Positions 1 to 11,900 of a DNA stretch of 64,000 nt are shown here, in pieces (the stretch's first letter is position 1; each line of letters begins with the position of its first letter). The notes under the pieces are model-generated. The model was not told the origin of the DNA. It saw only the letters and a list, made by a program, of their open reading frames with translations, and made no database searches. Origin of the DNA: Taudactylus pleione (lineage: Eukaryota; Chordata; Amphibia; Anura; Myobatrachidae); NCBI GenBank assembly GCA_031769625.1, contig JAUIMM010000016.1, positions 14,857,001 to 14,921,000 of the forward strand, written 5' to 3'. Made by a program: the position numbers and the translations under genes.

Positions 1-979
1 TACCAACATACTGCTCCAGTAATAGGTGGTACAGTATTTCCCCACAATTTCTAGAAGATGAGTTTACCGAAACATTGGATCTTCAGTGAGTGTCTGTATT
101 TTCATTTACAGTATTAACAGTCCCGTGAGTGCCGTTATTTTGGATGATCTATGATATTATAACACCTGGGCCACAAGTGTTCTATGTATTGTGGAGTGCC
201 ACAACATTATTGGATACACTAGACCACATGACCGTGTATTATTTCCCAATGACCGCACACCTAACACCTGTTCTATTCCCCACTGTTATCAAAAAATAAT
301 CACAAAGCGACACCTGTATTAATCCATGAGTGTAAACAATAACATCTCTCACAGACACTGCTCACAGAAATGCAGCACACATCACTGCCTTACTGAAATA
401 CACATTTCTGACAGAAAATTTTCAAGAATTGCTAAAATTACTACATAACTCTAAGGACCTGACACCATTCCTCACCAAAGATTGACTGGTACAAATGGTG
501 ATCTATTCAAAGAACTTGAAAAGACTTGCGTAAGCTGCCACTACAGAATCCAGCACAGGAAACAGTGAGTAGAAATGTCAGCCATGACCCTGAAGAAGCA
601 TCAAGCAATTACAGCCAGTACAATTTACTGTTCAACATATGTTTTCTTTCCAAAATGAACCACTCTTAATGTGATAGTAGTCATGTACAGTATATGCAAC
701 TGTTTAAACAACCTATACTGAATGTTGAGCTGTGTTATTCACTTACACTGTTATTCAGTTGTGTTTATTGATTAAAAATAATCCAAATTAAACAGAATAG
801 TCTTAACTATTTTTTAGCTCCTATTCTGAATTAATTTCACTAGAAAACATGACTTTTGAAGTGTGATAAGTTGCAACTGAGAATGTTTTTTTTTACAATC
901 ACTTTTACACAGGTGAAACAGTTCTGTAATTGTCTATTATTTGGTCTTTCACTTTACTATGCCAAATCTAGGACTTAAT
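1..979. other. AT-rich non-coding DNA
   Basis: No reading frame, RNA gene or recognisable mobile element is visible here. The sequence is AT-rich and looks single-copy. Confidence 0.5.
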
Positions 980-1153
980 GGGGTGTATTACTAAAGTGCG
1001 GGTTTTTAGAAGTGGAGATGATACCCATAACAACCAATCTGATTCTACTAAACATCTATCTAGCACCTTCTAGAAGATAATAGCTAGAAAATGATTGGTT
1101 GCTATGGGCAACATCTCCACTTCTAAAAACCTGCACTTTGGTAAATATACCCC
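980..1153. mobile_element. MITE, 174 bp, TIR GGGGTGTATTACTAAAGTGC
   Basis: The first 40 bases and the last 40 bases are near-perfect inverted repeats; the outer ends read GGGGTGTATTACTAAAG and CTTTGGTAAATATACCCC. The core holds the shorter inverted pair AACCAATCTGATTCTA / GAAAATGATTGGTTGC around the CTAGCACCTTCTAGAAG motif. No transposase is encoded. Related copies sit at 29957-30130 and 50530-50808. The TSD is unclear: TTAA precedes the left end but does not follow the right end. The superfamily is not assigned. Confidence 0.8.
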
Positions 1154-1853
1154 TAGGTGTGCTGGAATGCACTGGAATGGCATTCCAACACTTTTTATTG
1201 GAAGCTCACACCAGTTCTGTTGCTCCCAATAGGATTTTGATATTTTATAGTCTCTATTGTCACATGTGCTATGAATGAAGAGATAAAATTATAAAATTAA
1301 TTATCTCGAACTCCAGCTGACATCCAGTGGTGCCGGATTAGCCTACGCCAGGTAACTGGTGAAGCAGGACAGGGAATGGCTTGAGGGCCTGATTCAGCAA
1401 GGATCGCTATTATGCTAATACGCACGTAACACAATTGCTAATATCAGCAGTGTTATGCAAATGATTGCATTCACATTGCGATCGCAGCCTAACATAAGGA
1501 CGCCCACTTCCCCTCATTCACTTCCGTATACTTTAGCAATATAGCAAAATAATTGGTAACATTGAGTAGCATCGGACCCGTATGCACATGTGCACAAGCA
1601 GCATTTAATGACACATCGCGCCATCATACACTGGATCCTGTAATGTGTATGGCGCATAGTGACTTATCGTTACATCCCATCACACCATCGCTAGGCCGCA
1701 ACCATTGTATAGTGTGTACCTAGCTATAGAGGACTCTCCTGGAAATTGTTCAACAGTGAAAGTTGGGGCCCCTGAAGCCTTGACCTGCAGACATCCATGT
1801 TTGCTTGGTCAAAACTTTCCTAATATCATCATATAGATTGTGAGCTGACTGTC
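1154..1853. other. Non-coding DNA with one MITE end
   Basis: A left end of the GGGCCTGATTCAG MITE family starts near 1385 and is followed by the GCGATCGC-rich interior typical of that family. No clear right end was found, so the copy is decayed or truncated. The rest has no gene. Confidence 0.45.
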
Positions 1854-2932
1854 CAGTAGAGGCGGTCCACGGCACTATGCATTAAAACAAACACGGCAGC
1901 GGTGTGTTTGTTTTTGCACTGCAGCCAATAAGAGTCAGACAGACTCTCATTGGCTTCTGTACCCAGGGCCGAAGCAGGGCTTGAGCTCACTCATGATCTC
2001 TGCCTTTCGGCTCCCATACTGACATCTCTCCCACAGTACTGAGTGGGCCGGCAGGAGCTGACAGCGGCGGCGGGCGCAGGAGTGGGGATCCCAGTAAGTA
2101 AATTATGTGTTGTGTGTTTGTGTGTGTCTTATGTGTAAAAGGCACTACTGCTGGGGGCACTGTATATTGGGCACTACTGGGGGCACTATATAAGGGGCAC
2201 TAATGGGGGCACTATATATTGGACACTACTGGGGGCACTATATAAAGGGGCACTATATATTGGGCAGTATTGGGGGAACTATATATTGGGCACTACTGGG
2301 GGCACTGTATAAGGGGCACTATATATTTGGCACTACTGGGGGCACTGTATAAGGGGAACTATATAAGGGGCACTACTGGGGGCACTACTGGGGGCACTGT
2401 ATATTGGGGCACTACTAGGGCACTGTATAAGTGAAACTATTGGGGGCAATATATAAGGGGCACTATATATTGGGCACTGCATAAGGGACACTGCTTAAGG
2501 GGCATTAATGGGGGCACTGCATAAGGGACACTGCATAATGGGCACTACAACAGAGGGCATTTCACAAGGGGCACTACTACTGGGGGCTCTACAACTGGGT
2601 CATTGCATAAGGGGCACTACTACAAGGGGCATTGCCTAAGGAGCACTGCTACTGGAGACTTAGCATAAGGGGCACTACTACAGTGGGCACTGCATGAGGG
2701 GCACTACTACTGGGGGCATTGCATAAGGGGCAATGCTACTGGGGGCTTTAAGGTGCATACGGAATGGAAAGGAATGTTCACAGAGTGACAAGAAATGGTT
2801 GATATGCCCCCATTTTTCAGTGACCACGCCCCTTTTGGCATGTGGCCATGCCCACTTTATTCGGCGCGTGCACATGGGGGGGCTTCAATTTTCATCTTGC
2901 CCTAGGTTCCAAATACCCTAGTTACGCCACTG
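1854..2932. mobile_element. hAT-like non-autonomous element with internal minisatellite
   Basis: The right end CTAGTTACGCCACTG (2918-2932) is a typical hAT-like terminus and matches, in reverse, the ends of the elements at 23218 and 63540. The proposed left end CAGTAGAGGCGG is weaker. The flanks CTGACTGTC and CTGAGGTC would make an 8-bp TSD with one indel. The stretch 1885-2070 matches the interior of the 5638-6126 element in reverse orientation, including the GAGTCAGACAGACTCTCATTGG motif region and a GAGCTCACTCATGA motif. The interior carries the minisatellite at 2140-2755. Confidence 0.6.
2140..2755. repeat. GGGGCACT minisatellite
   Basis: Degenerate tandem repeat built from GGGGCACTACTGGGGGCACT and ATATAAGGGGCACT-like units, about 600 bp. 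It lies inside the hAT-like element. The same motif occurs as a short block on the opposite strand near 5690-5785, and a GGGGCATTACTGGGGGC version sits at 53040-53370. Confidence 0.85.
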
Positions 2933-5212
2933 CTGAGGTCTCGTTGTTTGCCAACCTAAAAGACACTTTGTACCCAGATTATGGATTACCATGCCCAAAT
3001 ACCACAACATCAGATCCCAGGCAGCTTTTTTATATAATTTGCTGCAAAGTGTAGTGTGCAACACTCTCTGACATTGAAAGCACTCACATGTGATAAATAG
3101 CTCCTCTTCCATCCAACCTTAGCCCCACACTCTATTACTAGCAATCAAATCTATTCAATAAACAGTCTGATCATACCATTTTAAATTAATAAGCCCTTAT
3201 CACTCGCCATCCAGAGAGGGGCTGGTGGGGCATATGCCCTGGGTGATTAAGGTAAAGCCAGCAGGGGGGAGCTGGAGTTGCAGCTGCGATCCCAGGGGAA
3301 CGGGATCAGCAGGAAGGACAGTCAGCATACAGTTATCCAATCCAATCCCAGGGGCTGTGCACTGCTGCATGGCCCTTGTCTCCCCTGTTTCTGCATGGTC
3401 CTGAGGAATGTGACTGCCTCAATGTAATCCAGTGTATTACAATTAGTATAGTTTATTGCTAGTGTGATAGAAGCACTGGAGCAGTTTTGAATGGCTTCTC
3501 TGTCTGTCCCATATTCCTGTCCTATGTGTTTTAAAAACCCCAGGAGAAGTCTGTTTGGAAAAACAGACTAGAAATGTCGGCTTTAGTGAAAGTCGGAATG
3601 GGTCCTGGGGGTGTGGATGTGAGGAGAGGGAGTGCTCCATCCACAGGCCACTCTGGGTGTTGGGCCTTTCAGCCTGGTAGCAGGCTCGTTAGGGCTTGCA
3701 TCCCGACTGTGTCACACTAGGTTTATAAAGCAGTTTTCCAATCAAGCCAGGGGTAAAGGCAGGTGCTGATAATTTATTGTTTTCAAAATTTTAATAAAGG
3801 ATTAAATAATAAGGGCTATATGACACTTTCATCTGTTAACTAATAGCCTGAATTTTTAGAAGACTTATCTAGTGTAGAGTTTTACAGTATTTCCATATTT
3901 CCTTGTTTTATCCTATATGTATGCACTGTTTGTGCTCCTGGATATTTCAGGTATGTTTCTACCCCATTCCCTATATTAATTCTATATTAACTCACAGGCT
4001 ACAGCACTTTGTGAAATGTATTTAAAGGTTTGCACGGACGCCATGTCTTCAGTTGAGGCAAAGTGTTTACACTTGCTTGCAATAGCATTTGAATAGATGT
4101 GTAAACAAATCAGTTATGTGCATGGAAATATTGATTATTTTTAGGACACATCGGGTTACGTGCATTTCATTTAAAAGAAATGTGAAAACAAAAATGTATA
4201 TTTCATATGGCTATTCTTTCTATGTATAATAATTCCAATGGGTTTCATGGAAGGATATAATTTCCCTTTAAAGCCTATTTTTATTGCAAATCACCCCCAG
4301 CTCCTGGCATCCCTTTTCTATTGAAGTCAAACATTATAAACATAATAGTACCTTGCTTTGGATATATTGTTGATCATTTGACTACTGAATGCATTAGCAG
4401 TGTTTGTAATTCGAGGTAGATCAGAGCCAGGGTCGTTAATTAAATTTTCCACAACACTGTTGCAGGATCCATACAAAGGAAAATTTGCACTCAAAATCAT
4501 CCTAATTTGCGAGTTCAAACTTCAAAGCAAAAGTCTACCACAAATCCACACATAGAATATGTCAGCACTGTGAAATATTTGTTGCAAATCAGCAATTTAG
4601 TTTGGAAAAGGCGATTGAAAAAGTCATTGAGTTAGTTAATTACAGTTTCTTTTTGTCACGTCAGGAACTTCACAAAAGGAAATATTCATGAGTATTTTAC
4701 ACTTCTTTAGTTTAATGGGGCAAGTTGAATATTTAGAAAATAGAATGCAAAGATTTAGTTAATGCATTGTGTTCCAGAAACCTGCATTGCAGTAATCACC
4801 CGGTAGGAATGAAGAGGAGCTCTGGTTAACGCAGAAATCATATTTGCCATACCTAACTTATTAGGGCCACTGAGACATCGGCCAGGCCCGCTACTTGTGG
4901 TGGGTGGTGGGGGGGGAGGGGGGGGGGTTAGGGGGCATGGCCACTGGAGGTGATGCGGCTATACTCCATTCTGGACTATTTTCCTATAACTTTATCCTTA
5001 ACCTGTATTCATCATACAAAACTATTTGCTGCTGATCATCTTATTTTGATAAAGGAGCCGGTAAAATGAAAATTACCATGAATTGTAAAAAACTAATAAA
5101 GAATATTCATTATTATAGCAATGTGTAATACTGTTTTTTAATTTGATCATTATTACATTTTTACAAATGGAAAAAATATATACATTTTATGCTGCAATCA
5201 AATTTTTGAGTT
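2933..5212. other. Mostly unique non-coding DNA
   Basis: No convincing exon, RNA gene or complete transposon was found. The region is AT-rich from 3720 to 5200. A guanine-rich run at about 4898-4935 is listed separately. Confidence 0.5.
4898..4935 (+). other. G-rich tract, potential quadruplex
   Basis: Runs of three to ten guanines separated by one or two bases meet the usual four-run G-quadruplex pattern on the + strand. Folding is inferred from sequence only. Confidence 0.5.
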
Positions 5213-5287
5213 TTGATGGCGTAGGGCAGAGATAGCCGGAGCTCCGTCCTCGTCACCCTGCAACATACCCCGCTCGGTGCTGCAGCT

Positions 5288-6641
5288 GTGATGAACCGCT
5301 TTGTAACTACCGCAGTGCCGCCGAATCAGCCGGCAACCGGCATAACAGCACACCAGAAGAAGCCCTGCTCCGCTGGGAGCATGGCGCCAGACACGAAGGC
5401 TGGACCCAGTCTCCCCAGCCTCTACAAAAGAGGCAGCAGAGCTGCTAGCCACATCAGCCTCCCAGTTATGCCGCTCTCCTGATTCCCACTATGGGGAAGT
5501 GGTGGAGGCGATCAAGTCCACCATGGCCCCCCTCCTATTTCAGGCTGTGAGTGACATCATCAGCCAACTTCAGCATCTTACACAGAGGATCACACAGGCT
5601 GAGAATCAGCTTGGTGTAGCCACACATGATATAGAAACAGTGGCAGAACTAGAGAGTGATGGGCCCAGGTGCAAGAATATGCTTTGGGCCCCCCTATGCA
5701 GTGCCCCCAATAGTGGTCCCCCTATGCAGTGCCTCCCTATGCAGTGCCCCCAGTAGTAGTCCCCCCTATGCAGTGCACTATGGGAGAGACATCATGACGT
5801 CTCTCCCATCACCCACTGTGGGGGAAGCCAGAAGGCAGAGCTCATGAGTGAGCTCCAGCTGGCTTCCTCCATGGAAGCAGCAGCAGTCTGTCTGACTCTC
5901 ATTGGCCGCTATAACGAACACACAGCCGTTGCTGGCGGCTGTGTGTTTGTTACTGTTGTACTGTTACTGTGTTACTGTGTAGGGCAGACTGTTCTCAGTG
6001 TGGTCTGCCCTACATTTGTGGGGCCCGGGGGACACTAGCGGCGGGTGCAGCGGCGGCTATGGGCCCCTGTACCACAGCGGGCCCCGGTGCAAGCCAACGG
6101 CTGCACCGCCGCTAGTTCCGTCTCTGTATAGAAGGGCTGAAACAATCAGCTAAAAATCTCACATTTGATAATTAGCACATTTGGAATAATATACAATGTA
6201 CACCAGGTGGGTTTACCCGAATCAGTAAAAGGACCATCTCTCACCCATTTTGTGTGTAATACACTTCTTTCTCAAATGGGAACTGAGCAGGAATGTCGGG
6301 ATTTGGTTATAGAAAGGGCTTATCGTGTCGGACCGACCCCTAACCCGAATAAACCTCGCCCATGGGTGATACTCTTCCGTTGCCTAAATTACCTTCATAA
6401 AGCAGCATTCTGGTCCGCATCACACAGAGTGAAAAATTTACAGTGAGAGCTTTTCCCCTATAAGCTCACAATTAGTCACAGAGGGTCGCAAATTGGATTG
6501 CTATATCCTGCACGTCTAAGACTGTATGATGGGTCTTCTCACAAAGATTTCCTCTCTCCTACAGACGCAGCTGCCTATTTGAAAGAATTTTCACAATCTA
6601 GTCCGACTGACATCAGTGACCCTCATTCTGTGGCTGTTTGA
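5288..6641 (+). pseudogene. L1 ORF1 (RNA-binding chaperone), interrupted
   Basis: ORF1p of L1 elements binds L1 RNA as a coiled-coil trimer. A heptad-like stretch is visible at 5499-5637 (hydrophobic and Q/E-rich, containing QAVSDIISQLQHLTQRITQA). After the inserted hAT-like MITE, the RNA-recognition part follows, containing VIERAYRVGP and RPWVILFRCLNYLHKAAFW at about 6300-6420. The C-terminal domain (LLYPARLRLYDG, then FLSPTDAAAYLKEF) lies at about 6500-6600. It ends at a TGA at 6639-6641. The frame changes several times. The start is the first methionine in the proline-rich N-terminal segment and is uncertain. Confidence 0.75.
5638..6126. mobile_element. hAT-like MITE, 489 bp, 8-bp TSD
   Basis: The ends are CAGTGGCAGAACTAG and, in reverse, CAGAGACGGAACTAG. 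The flanking octamers TATAGAAA (5630-5637) and TATAGAAG (6127-6134) match at 7 of 8 bases, as expected for an hAT TSD. It splits L1 ORF1 and so is younger than the L1. The interior matches, in reverse, the element at 1854-2932 but carries only a short minisatellite block. Confidence 0.85.
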
Positions 6642-7231
6642 CTGATTGTTTTGAATATGCTCATGTTTCCATGAGGAAAGAAATATATTTCCCTACAATA
6701 ATGTGTGGACTGTGCCGTATATTGTTTAAGCATTTTCTATTTGCCTGAACGGCCCCTTTCTAATTGTTTTCCTATACAAAGGACCCCTCATCATGCCCTC
6801 AGGTTCTATTATTTCTTCAATACTGCAGGCTGTAATGAAGACGAAACCTGCACCAGTTGCATTATCTGAACACTGATACAAGTTTACTGTTATTTACGTA
6901 TGTGTTTAGAGATCCTTTTTCTTAATTTAATCTAGCAACAGTATTGTCAGCTCCGGAGGAGTTATTTAAAATTGCTCGAGTTTCTGTTAGGGGTGCGAGG
7001 TCGGAGTACACCTCCATTTGCCGTTAAGTACCATATTTGTGTGGACTGTTGATAGTTCATACGGATATGTTGATTGGAAGTTTGTGGTCACATATATATT
7101 TCTGTATATACTCATATTTAACATGGTGTTGTGTGACCACCAATATTCTCTTTCGTTATGTTATCAGTGTCTCCCCATCCCTGTCTTCCTTCCCACTTTT
7201 TCCCTCTTTTTGCCCTCATAGGCCATGTTTT

Positions 7232-7268
<37 letters not shown>
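6642..7268 (+). other. L1 inter-ORF region and (TA)n tract
   Basis: Non-coding spacer between the L1 ORF1 stop and the Tc1 insertion. It ends in a TA dinucleotide microsatellite (about 7236-7268) that provided the TA target for the Tc1 element. The matching TA tract after the element is at 8882-8909. Confidence 0.6.
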
Positions 7269-7272
<4 letters not shown>

Positions 7273-8878
7273 TGCATCCGGAAAGTATTCACAGCACGTC
7301 ACTTTTTCCACATTTTGTTATGTTACACCTTTATTTCAAAATGGAATAAATTCATTTTTGTCCTCAAAATTATACACACAATACCTCATAATGACAACGT
7401 GTAAAAAGTTTTTTGGAGATTTTTGCAAATTTAATTAATAAAAAGCACTAAGAAATCACATGTACATAAGTATTCACAGCCTTTGCCATGAAGCTCAAAA
7501 TTGAGCTCAGGTGCATCCTGTTTCCACTGATCATCCTTGAGGTGTTCCTACAGCTTAATTGGAGTCCACCTGTGGTAAATTCAGTTGATTGGACATGATT
7601 TTGAAAGGCATACACCTGTCTATATAAGGTCCCACACTTTACAGTGCATGTCAGAGCACACACCAAGCATGAAGTCCAAGGAATTGTCTGTAGATCTCCG
7701 AGACACGATTGTCTCGAGGAACAAATCTGGAGAAGGGTACAGAAAAATTTCTGCTGCTTTGAAGGTCCCAATAAGCACAGTTGCCTCCATTATCCGTAAA
7801 TGAAAGAACTTCAGAACCACCAGGGCTCTTCCTCGAGTTGGCTGTCTGTCCAAACTGAGCGATCGGGGGAGAAGAACCCTAGTCAGGGAGGTGACCAAGA
7901 ACCCGATGGTCACTCTGTCAGAGCTACAGCATTCCTCTGTGGGGAGATGAGAACCTTCCAGAAGGACAATCATCTCTGCAGCAATCCACCAATCAGGCCT
8001 GAATGGTAGAGTGGCCAGACGGAAGCCACTCCTTAGTAAAAAGCACATGGCAGCCCGTCTGGAGTTTGCCAAAATGCACCTGAAGAACTCTCAAACCATG
8101 ACAGACAAAGATTGAACTATTTGGCATGAATGCCAGGTGTTCTGTTTGGAGGAAACCAGGCACCGCTCATCACCAGGCCAATACCATCCCTACAGTGAAG
8201 CACGGTGGTGGCAGCATCATGCTGTGGGATGTTTTTCAGTGGCAGGAACTGGGAGACTAGTCAGGATAAAGGGAAAGATGAATGCAACAATGTACAGAGA
8301 CATCCTGGATGAAAACCTGCGCCATAGCGCTCTTGACCTCAGACTGGGGCGACGGTTAATCTTTCAGCAGGACAACGAGTCTAAGCACACAGCCAAGATA
8401 TCAAAGGAGTGGCAACAGGACAACTCTGTGAATGTCCTTGAGTGGCCCAGCCAGAGCCCAGACTTGAATCCGATTGAACATCTCTGGAGAGATCTGAAAA
8501 TGGCTGTGCATCGACGCTTCCCATCCAACCTGATGGAGCTTGAGAGGTGCTGCAAAGAGTAATGGGCGAAACTGCCCAAAGATAGGTGTGCCAAGCTTGT
8601 GGCATCATATTCAAAAAGACTTGAGGCTGTAATTGCTGCCAAAAGTGCATCAACAAAGTACTGAGCAAAGGCTGTGAATACTTATGTACATGTGATTTCT
8701 TAGGGTTTTTTTTTATTAAATTTGCAAAAATCTCAAAAAAACTTTTTACACGTTGTCATTATGGGGTATTGTGTGTAGAATTTTGAGGAGAAAAATGAAT
8801 TTATTCCATTCTGGAATAAGGCTGTAACATAACAAAATGTGGAAAAAGTAACGCACTGTGAATACTTTATGGATGCAC

Positions 8879-8880
<2 letters not shown>
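7269..8880 (+). mobile_element. Tc1/mariner element, 1.6 kb, inside the L1
   Basis: Inverted repeats of roughly 140 bp bound the element. The outer ends read AGTGTGCATCCGGAAAGTAT and, from the right in reverse, CAGTGCATCCATAAAGTAT; both arms contain CACTTTTTCCACATTTTGTT or its counterpart. It sits between two TA tracts, consistent with TA target choice. Length and layout (TIR, single transposase gene, TIR) are standard for Tc1 elements of fish and amphibians. The transposase is inactivated. Confidence 0.9.
7669..8661 (+). pseudogene. Tc1-type transposase, inactivated
   Basis: A cut-and-paste DDE transposase that would act on the flanking TIRs. It starts at the methionine of MKSKELSVDLRDTIVSRN, followed by the first helix-turn-helix (YRKISAALKVPISTVASIIR). 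After in-frame stops and frameshifts, the catalytic core continues with the GGGSIMLWG-type strand in a shifted frame near 8200. The second Asp is in FQQDNESKHTAK (about 8365-8400) and the distal DxxxxIE region in SPDLNPIEHLW (about 8455-8490). The segment that should carry the first Asp (WSDE in relatives) is missing near 8100-8115, apparently a deletion of about 22 bp. Several TGA/TAA codons also interrupt it. No activity is expected. Confidence 0.9.
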
Positions 8881-8909
<29 letters not shown>

Positions 8910-8944
8910 GTTCTGCTATGTCAGATATACTTGTGTACACTCCA

Positions 8945-11900
8945 TTGAGATATACATAATATAAACCTAGGGTCTTGGAACGTAGGAAGAATTAACTCCC
9001 CAGCAAAACTGAGGGAGATTCTATTGTACTTAAGCAAATTGATTTGGTGTTTCTTCAAGAGACCCATCTCCTACCTGCAGGTATTGCAAAATTGAATATG
9101 TTAAGTTGGTCAGTGATTGGTCTTAGCTCTTTTACTTCCAAAGCAATGGGAGTTGCTATCCTGATAAGAGTCACCTACCCACTGAGATTATTAAGATTTA
9201 TGAAGATCCAGAGGGCAGTTATGTAATAGTGTCCCTTAAGATTGGTGGTCGACCATATCTTCTCTGTAATATACTGTATATGCCCCAAACACATATTCAA
9301 AAAATCTTTTTTTTAAATTATTAGCAACTTTTACCCCTTTACTATCCACCCCCTGATTATATGTGGTGACTTTAATCTGGTGTCCTCAATTTATTTAGAC
9401 AAATCTCAACAACCATCTCGTAACCCTTCCTTACCTAAACTAGGAGTGCCAGTGATGGCTGAAAGACTACAATTGATTGATGTGTGGAAAGCCCTACACT
9501 CCACGGACAGGGAATACACCTGTTTATCGGTGACACTAGCAAGAATAGATTATATTTTAGTATCTACTTCATTTTTTTCGAATGTTGTGGATGCTCAGAT
9601 TGAACCGATTTCTATATCAGACCACGTTCTAGTGTTTTCCTCCATACACATTCCAGACACTCACAATTCCCCCAAGTTTTGGAAATTCTTAAATTTAGAC
9701 AAAGGCTGGAGGCTGCCTGGGAAACTTTAAAAATGACAATTTAACACACTTGCAAAATTATCCAATATTATTCTGATTGACTGCAAAAGCAGTTCTCAGG
9801 GGAGAAATTATTTCCTATGTTTCGGCCACTAAAAAAAAAAATATGCTTTTCAATAAATTCCAAGACAGCTTTTCAGCAGTACAAAATTCAACCGGGTCCC
9901 CATACAAAAAATCTTTACCTCCTGGCTATAGCCCACTTTGACGAGTTCATGCAAAACATTCGTGACCACTAACACTTCTCAGTTAATTACCGTTATCACA
10001 AATTTGGCAACAGGACAGGTATGCTACTTACGAACCTTTTAAATGGTTCACACCTCCCTATAACACATCCCCTGAGAATGCCTCAAGGTAATTTAACCAC
10101 TAACAATGTGGAAATTTCTCAAGTGATGCGATCATTTTATGTAGATTTATGTTCTGGACCCCCTACCCCCTCATCTTCTACATATTCAGAAAATGTTGTG
10201 TCTGATGACTATTGGGATACCCTATCTAGCCCTAAACTCTTGCCAGAGTTAGTTCAATCCCTTCTTGCACCAATAACACTGGAGGAAGTTCAGCGAGTGG
10301 TACGGCAGCTTCTGGGAGACAAGACTCCAGGCCCTGGTGGCCTTGGCTCTGATTTCTACAAGATTCTGCTTCCTAGAATAGGTGATACATTAGTCCAAGT
10401 CCTTAATTCACTAATTGTCTTATACTCCTTACCTTTGCATTTCAATACAGTGACAATTAAGGTGTTACCGAAACCTGGTAGGGATCTCTCCCTCCCAGGT
10501 TCCTATTGCCCTATCTCGTTATTGAATCTAGACTATAAATTACTAACTAAATATTAGCAGATCGTATAAAGCCTCTTCTTCCACATATAATTCATCCTCA
10601 TCAGACAAGATTTATATGGGGCCAACATTCTGAACCTAATGTTCTCCGGGTTTTATCAGCTGTTTATGACTCTACTGTTTTCTTCCCATCAGGTAACAAT
10701 GTGATTCTTCCTTTGATGCCGAAAAGCCTTTTGACTTAGTCGAATGGGACCACTTATTCTTTTCCCTCTCACATTTTGGATTACCCTAACCCTTTATCAA
10801 TCTCATAAAATTACTTTATACTAACCCACAATCGCGGATATCTTGTAATGGTGTTCTTTCTGCCCCCTTTACCATATGTAAAGGAACAAGGCAAGGCTGC
10901 CCTCTTTCCACACTCCTATTTGCAGTGGCACTAAAAACCTTAGAAATTGCCCTATGATCATCCACTAGGTTTAAGGGGATTCGAATTGGCGATTTTGAAT
11001 TTAAGCTTACATTATTTGCGGATGTTACTTTTTGTTTCAGATCCCGCTTACTCTTTGCCTGAGATTTTCAAACGATACATGCTTTTGGAAAGAGAGTGGG
11101 ATATCGTATCAACATCGCCAAATCTGAATTACTCACCTTGGGGATAACCCTCATTGGTCTCCTCTTTTAAAATAGCAACCACCAAAATTAAATATTTATT
11201 GATCCAGGTCATGGCAGATCTTTCCAAAGTATATGAGGAAAATTTTGCACCTGCTCTGGCAAGAATAAAGTTATGACTAAATTTCTTTGGAAAGGGAAAA
11301 AAATAATTTATAGCTTTGGATAAGCTCATGGCCCTGAGGGCAATGGGTGGGATGGGGGTTCCTGATTATGCACTTTATTCACTGTCTACGCTGTTTAGAT
11401 GTGCTGCTGACTGGTTGTATGACAGATGCGCTTTTACAGATCCCAGATTAGATGCAGCTCTCTTCTTCCCATTCTCCCCAAGTGCACTTTTACATTCTAA
11501 AGCCTCTGATATCCTCTCCCACATCCTCCACATCCCGCTGTTCCATGATATTTATTACACATGGCTTGCTTTCAATATAAAAATAAGTGAAGCCCGTTAA
11601 CTTCCTTACACATTCCATTATGGGGAAACCCGGTCTTCCCTCAATCCCTTTCTAATACTAACTTTTTCTCATGAAAAGGACTGTCAGACTAATATAAAAG
11701 TATTTGATCCAGGTGGTACAATTCTCCAATTTTCTGACCTTATGGAAAATATGCTGTCTGTCCTAAACCTATGTGAACATAGGCAATACTGAATTACTGT
11801 AGCCATATTTATTCCATTTTAAGTAATGTCCCTGTTAAAAGTAAATGGGACAAGCTCCTTTTGCAATGGCAAAAAGACATTCCAATAATCACTGACTCGA

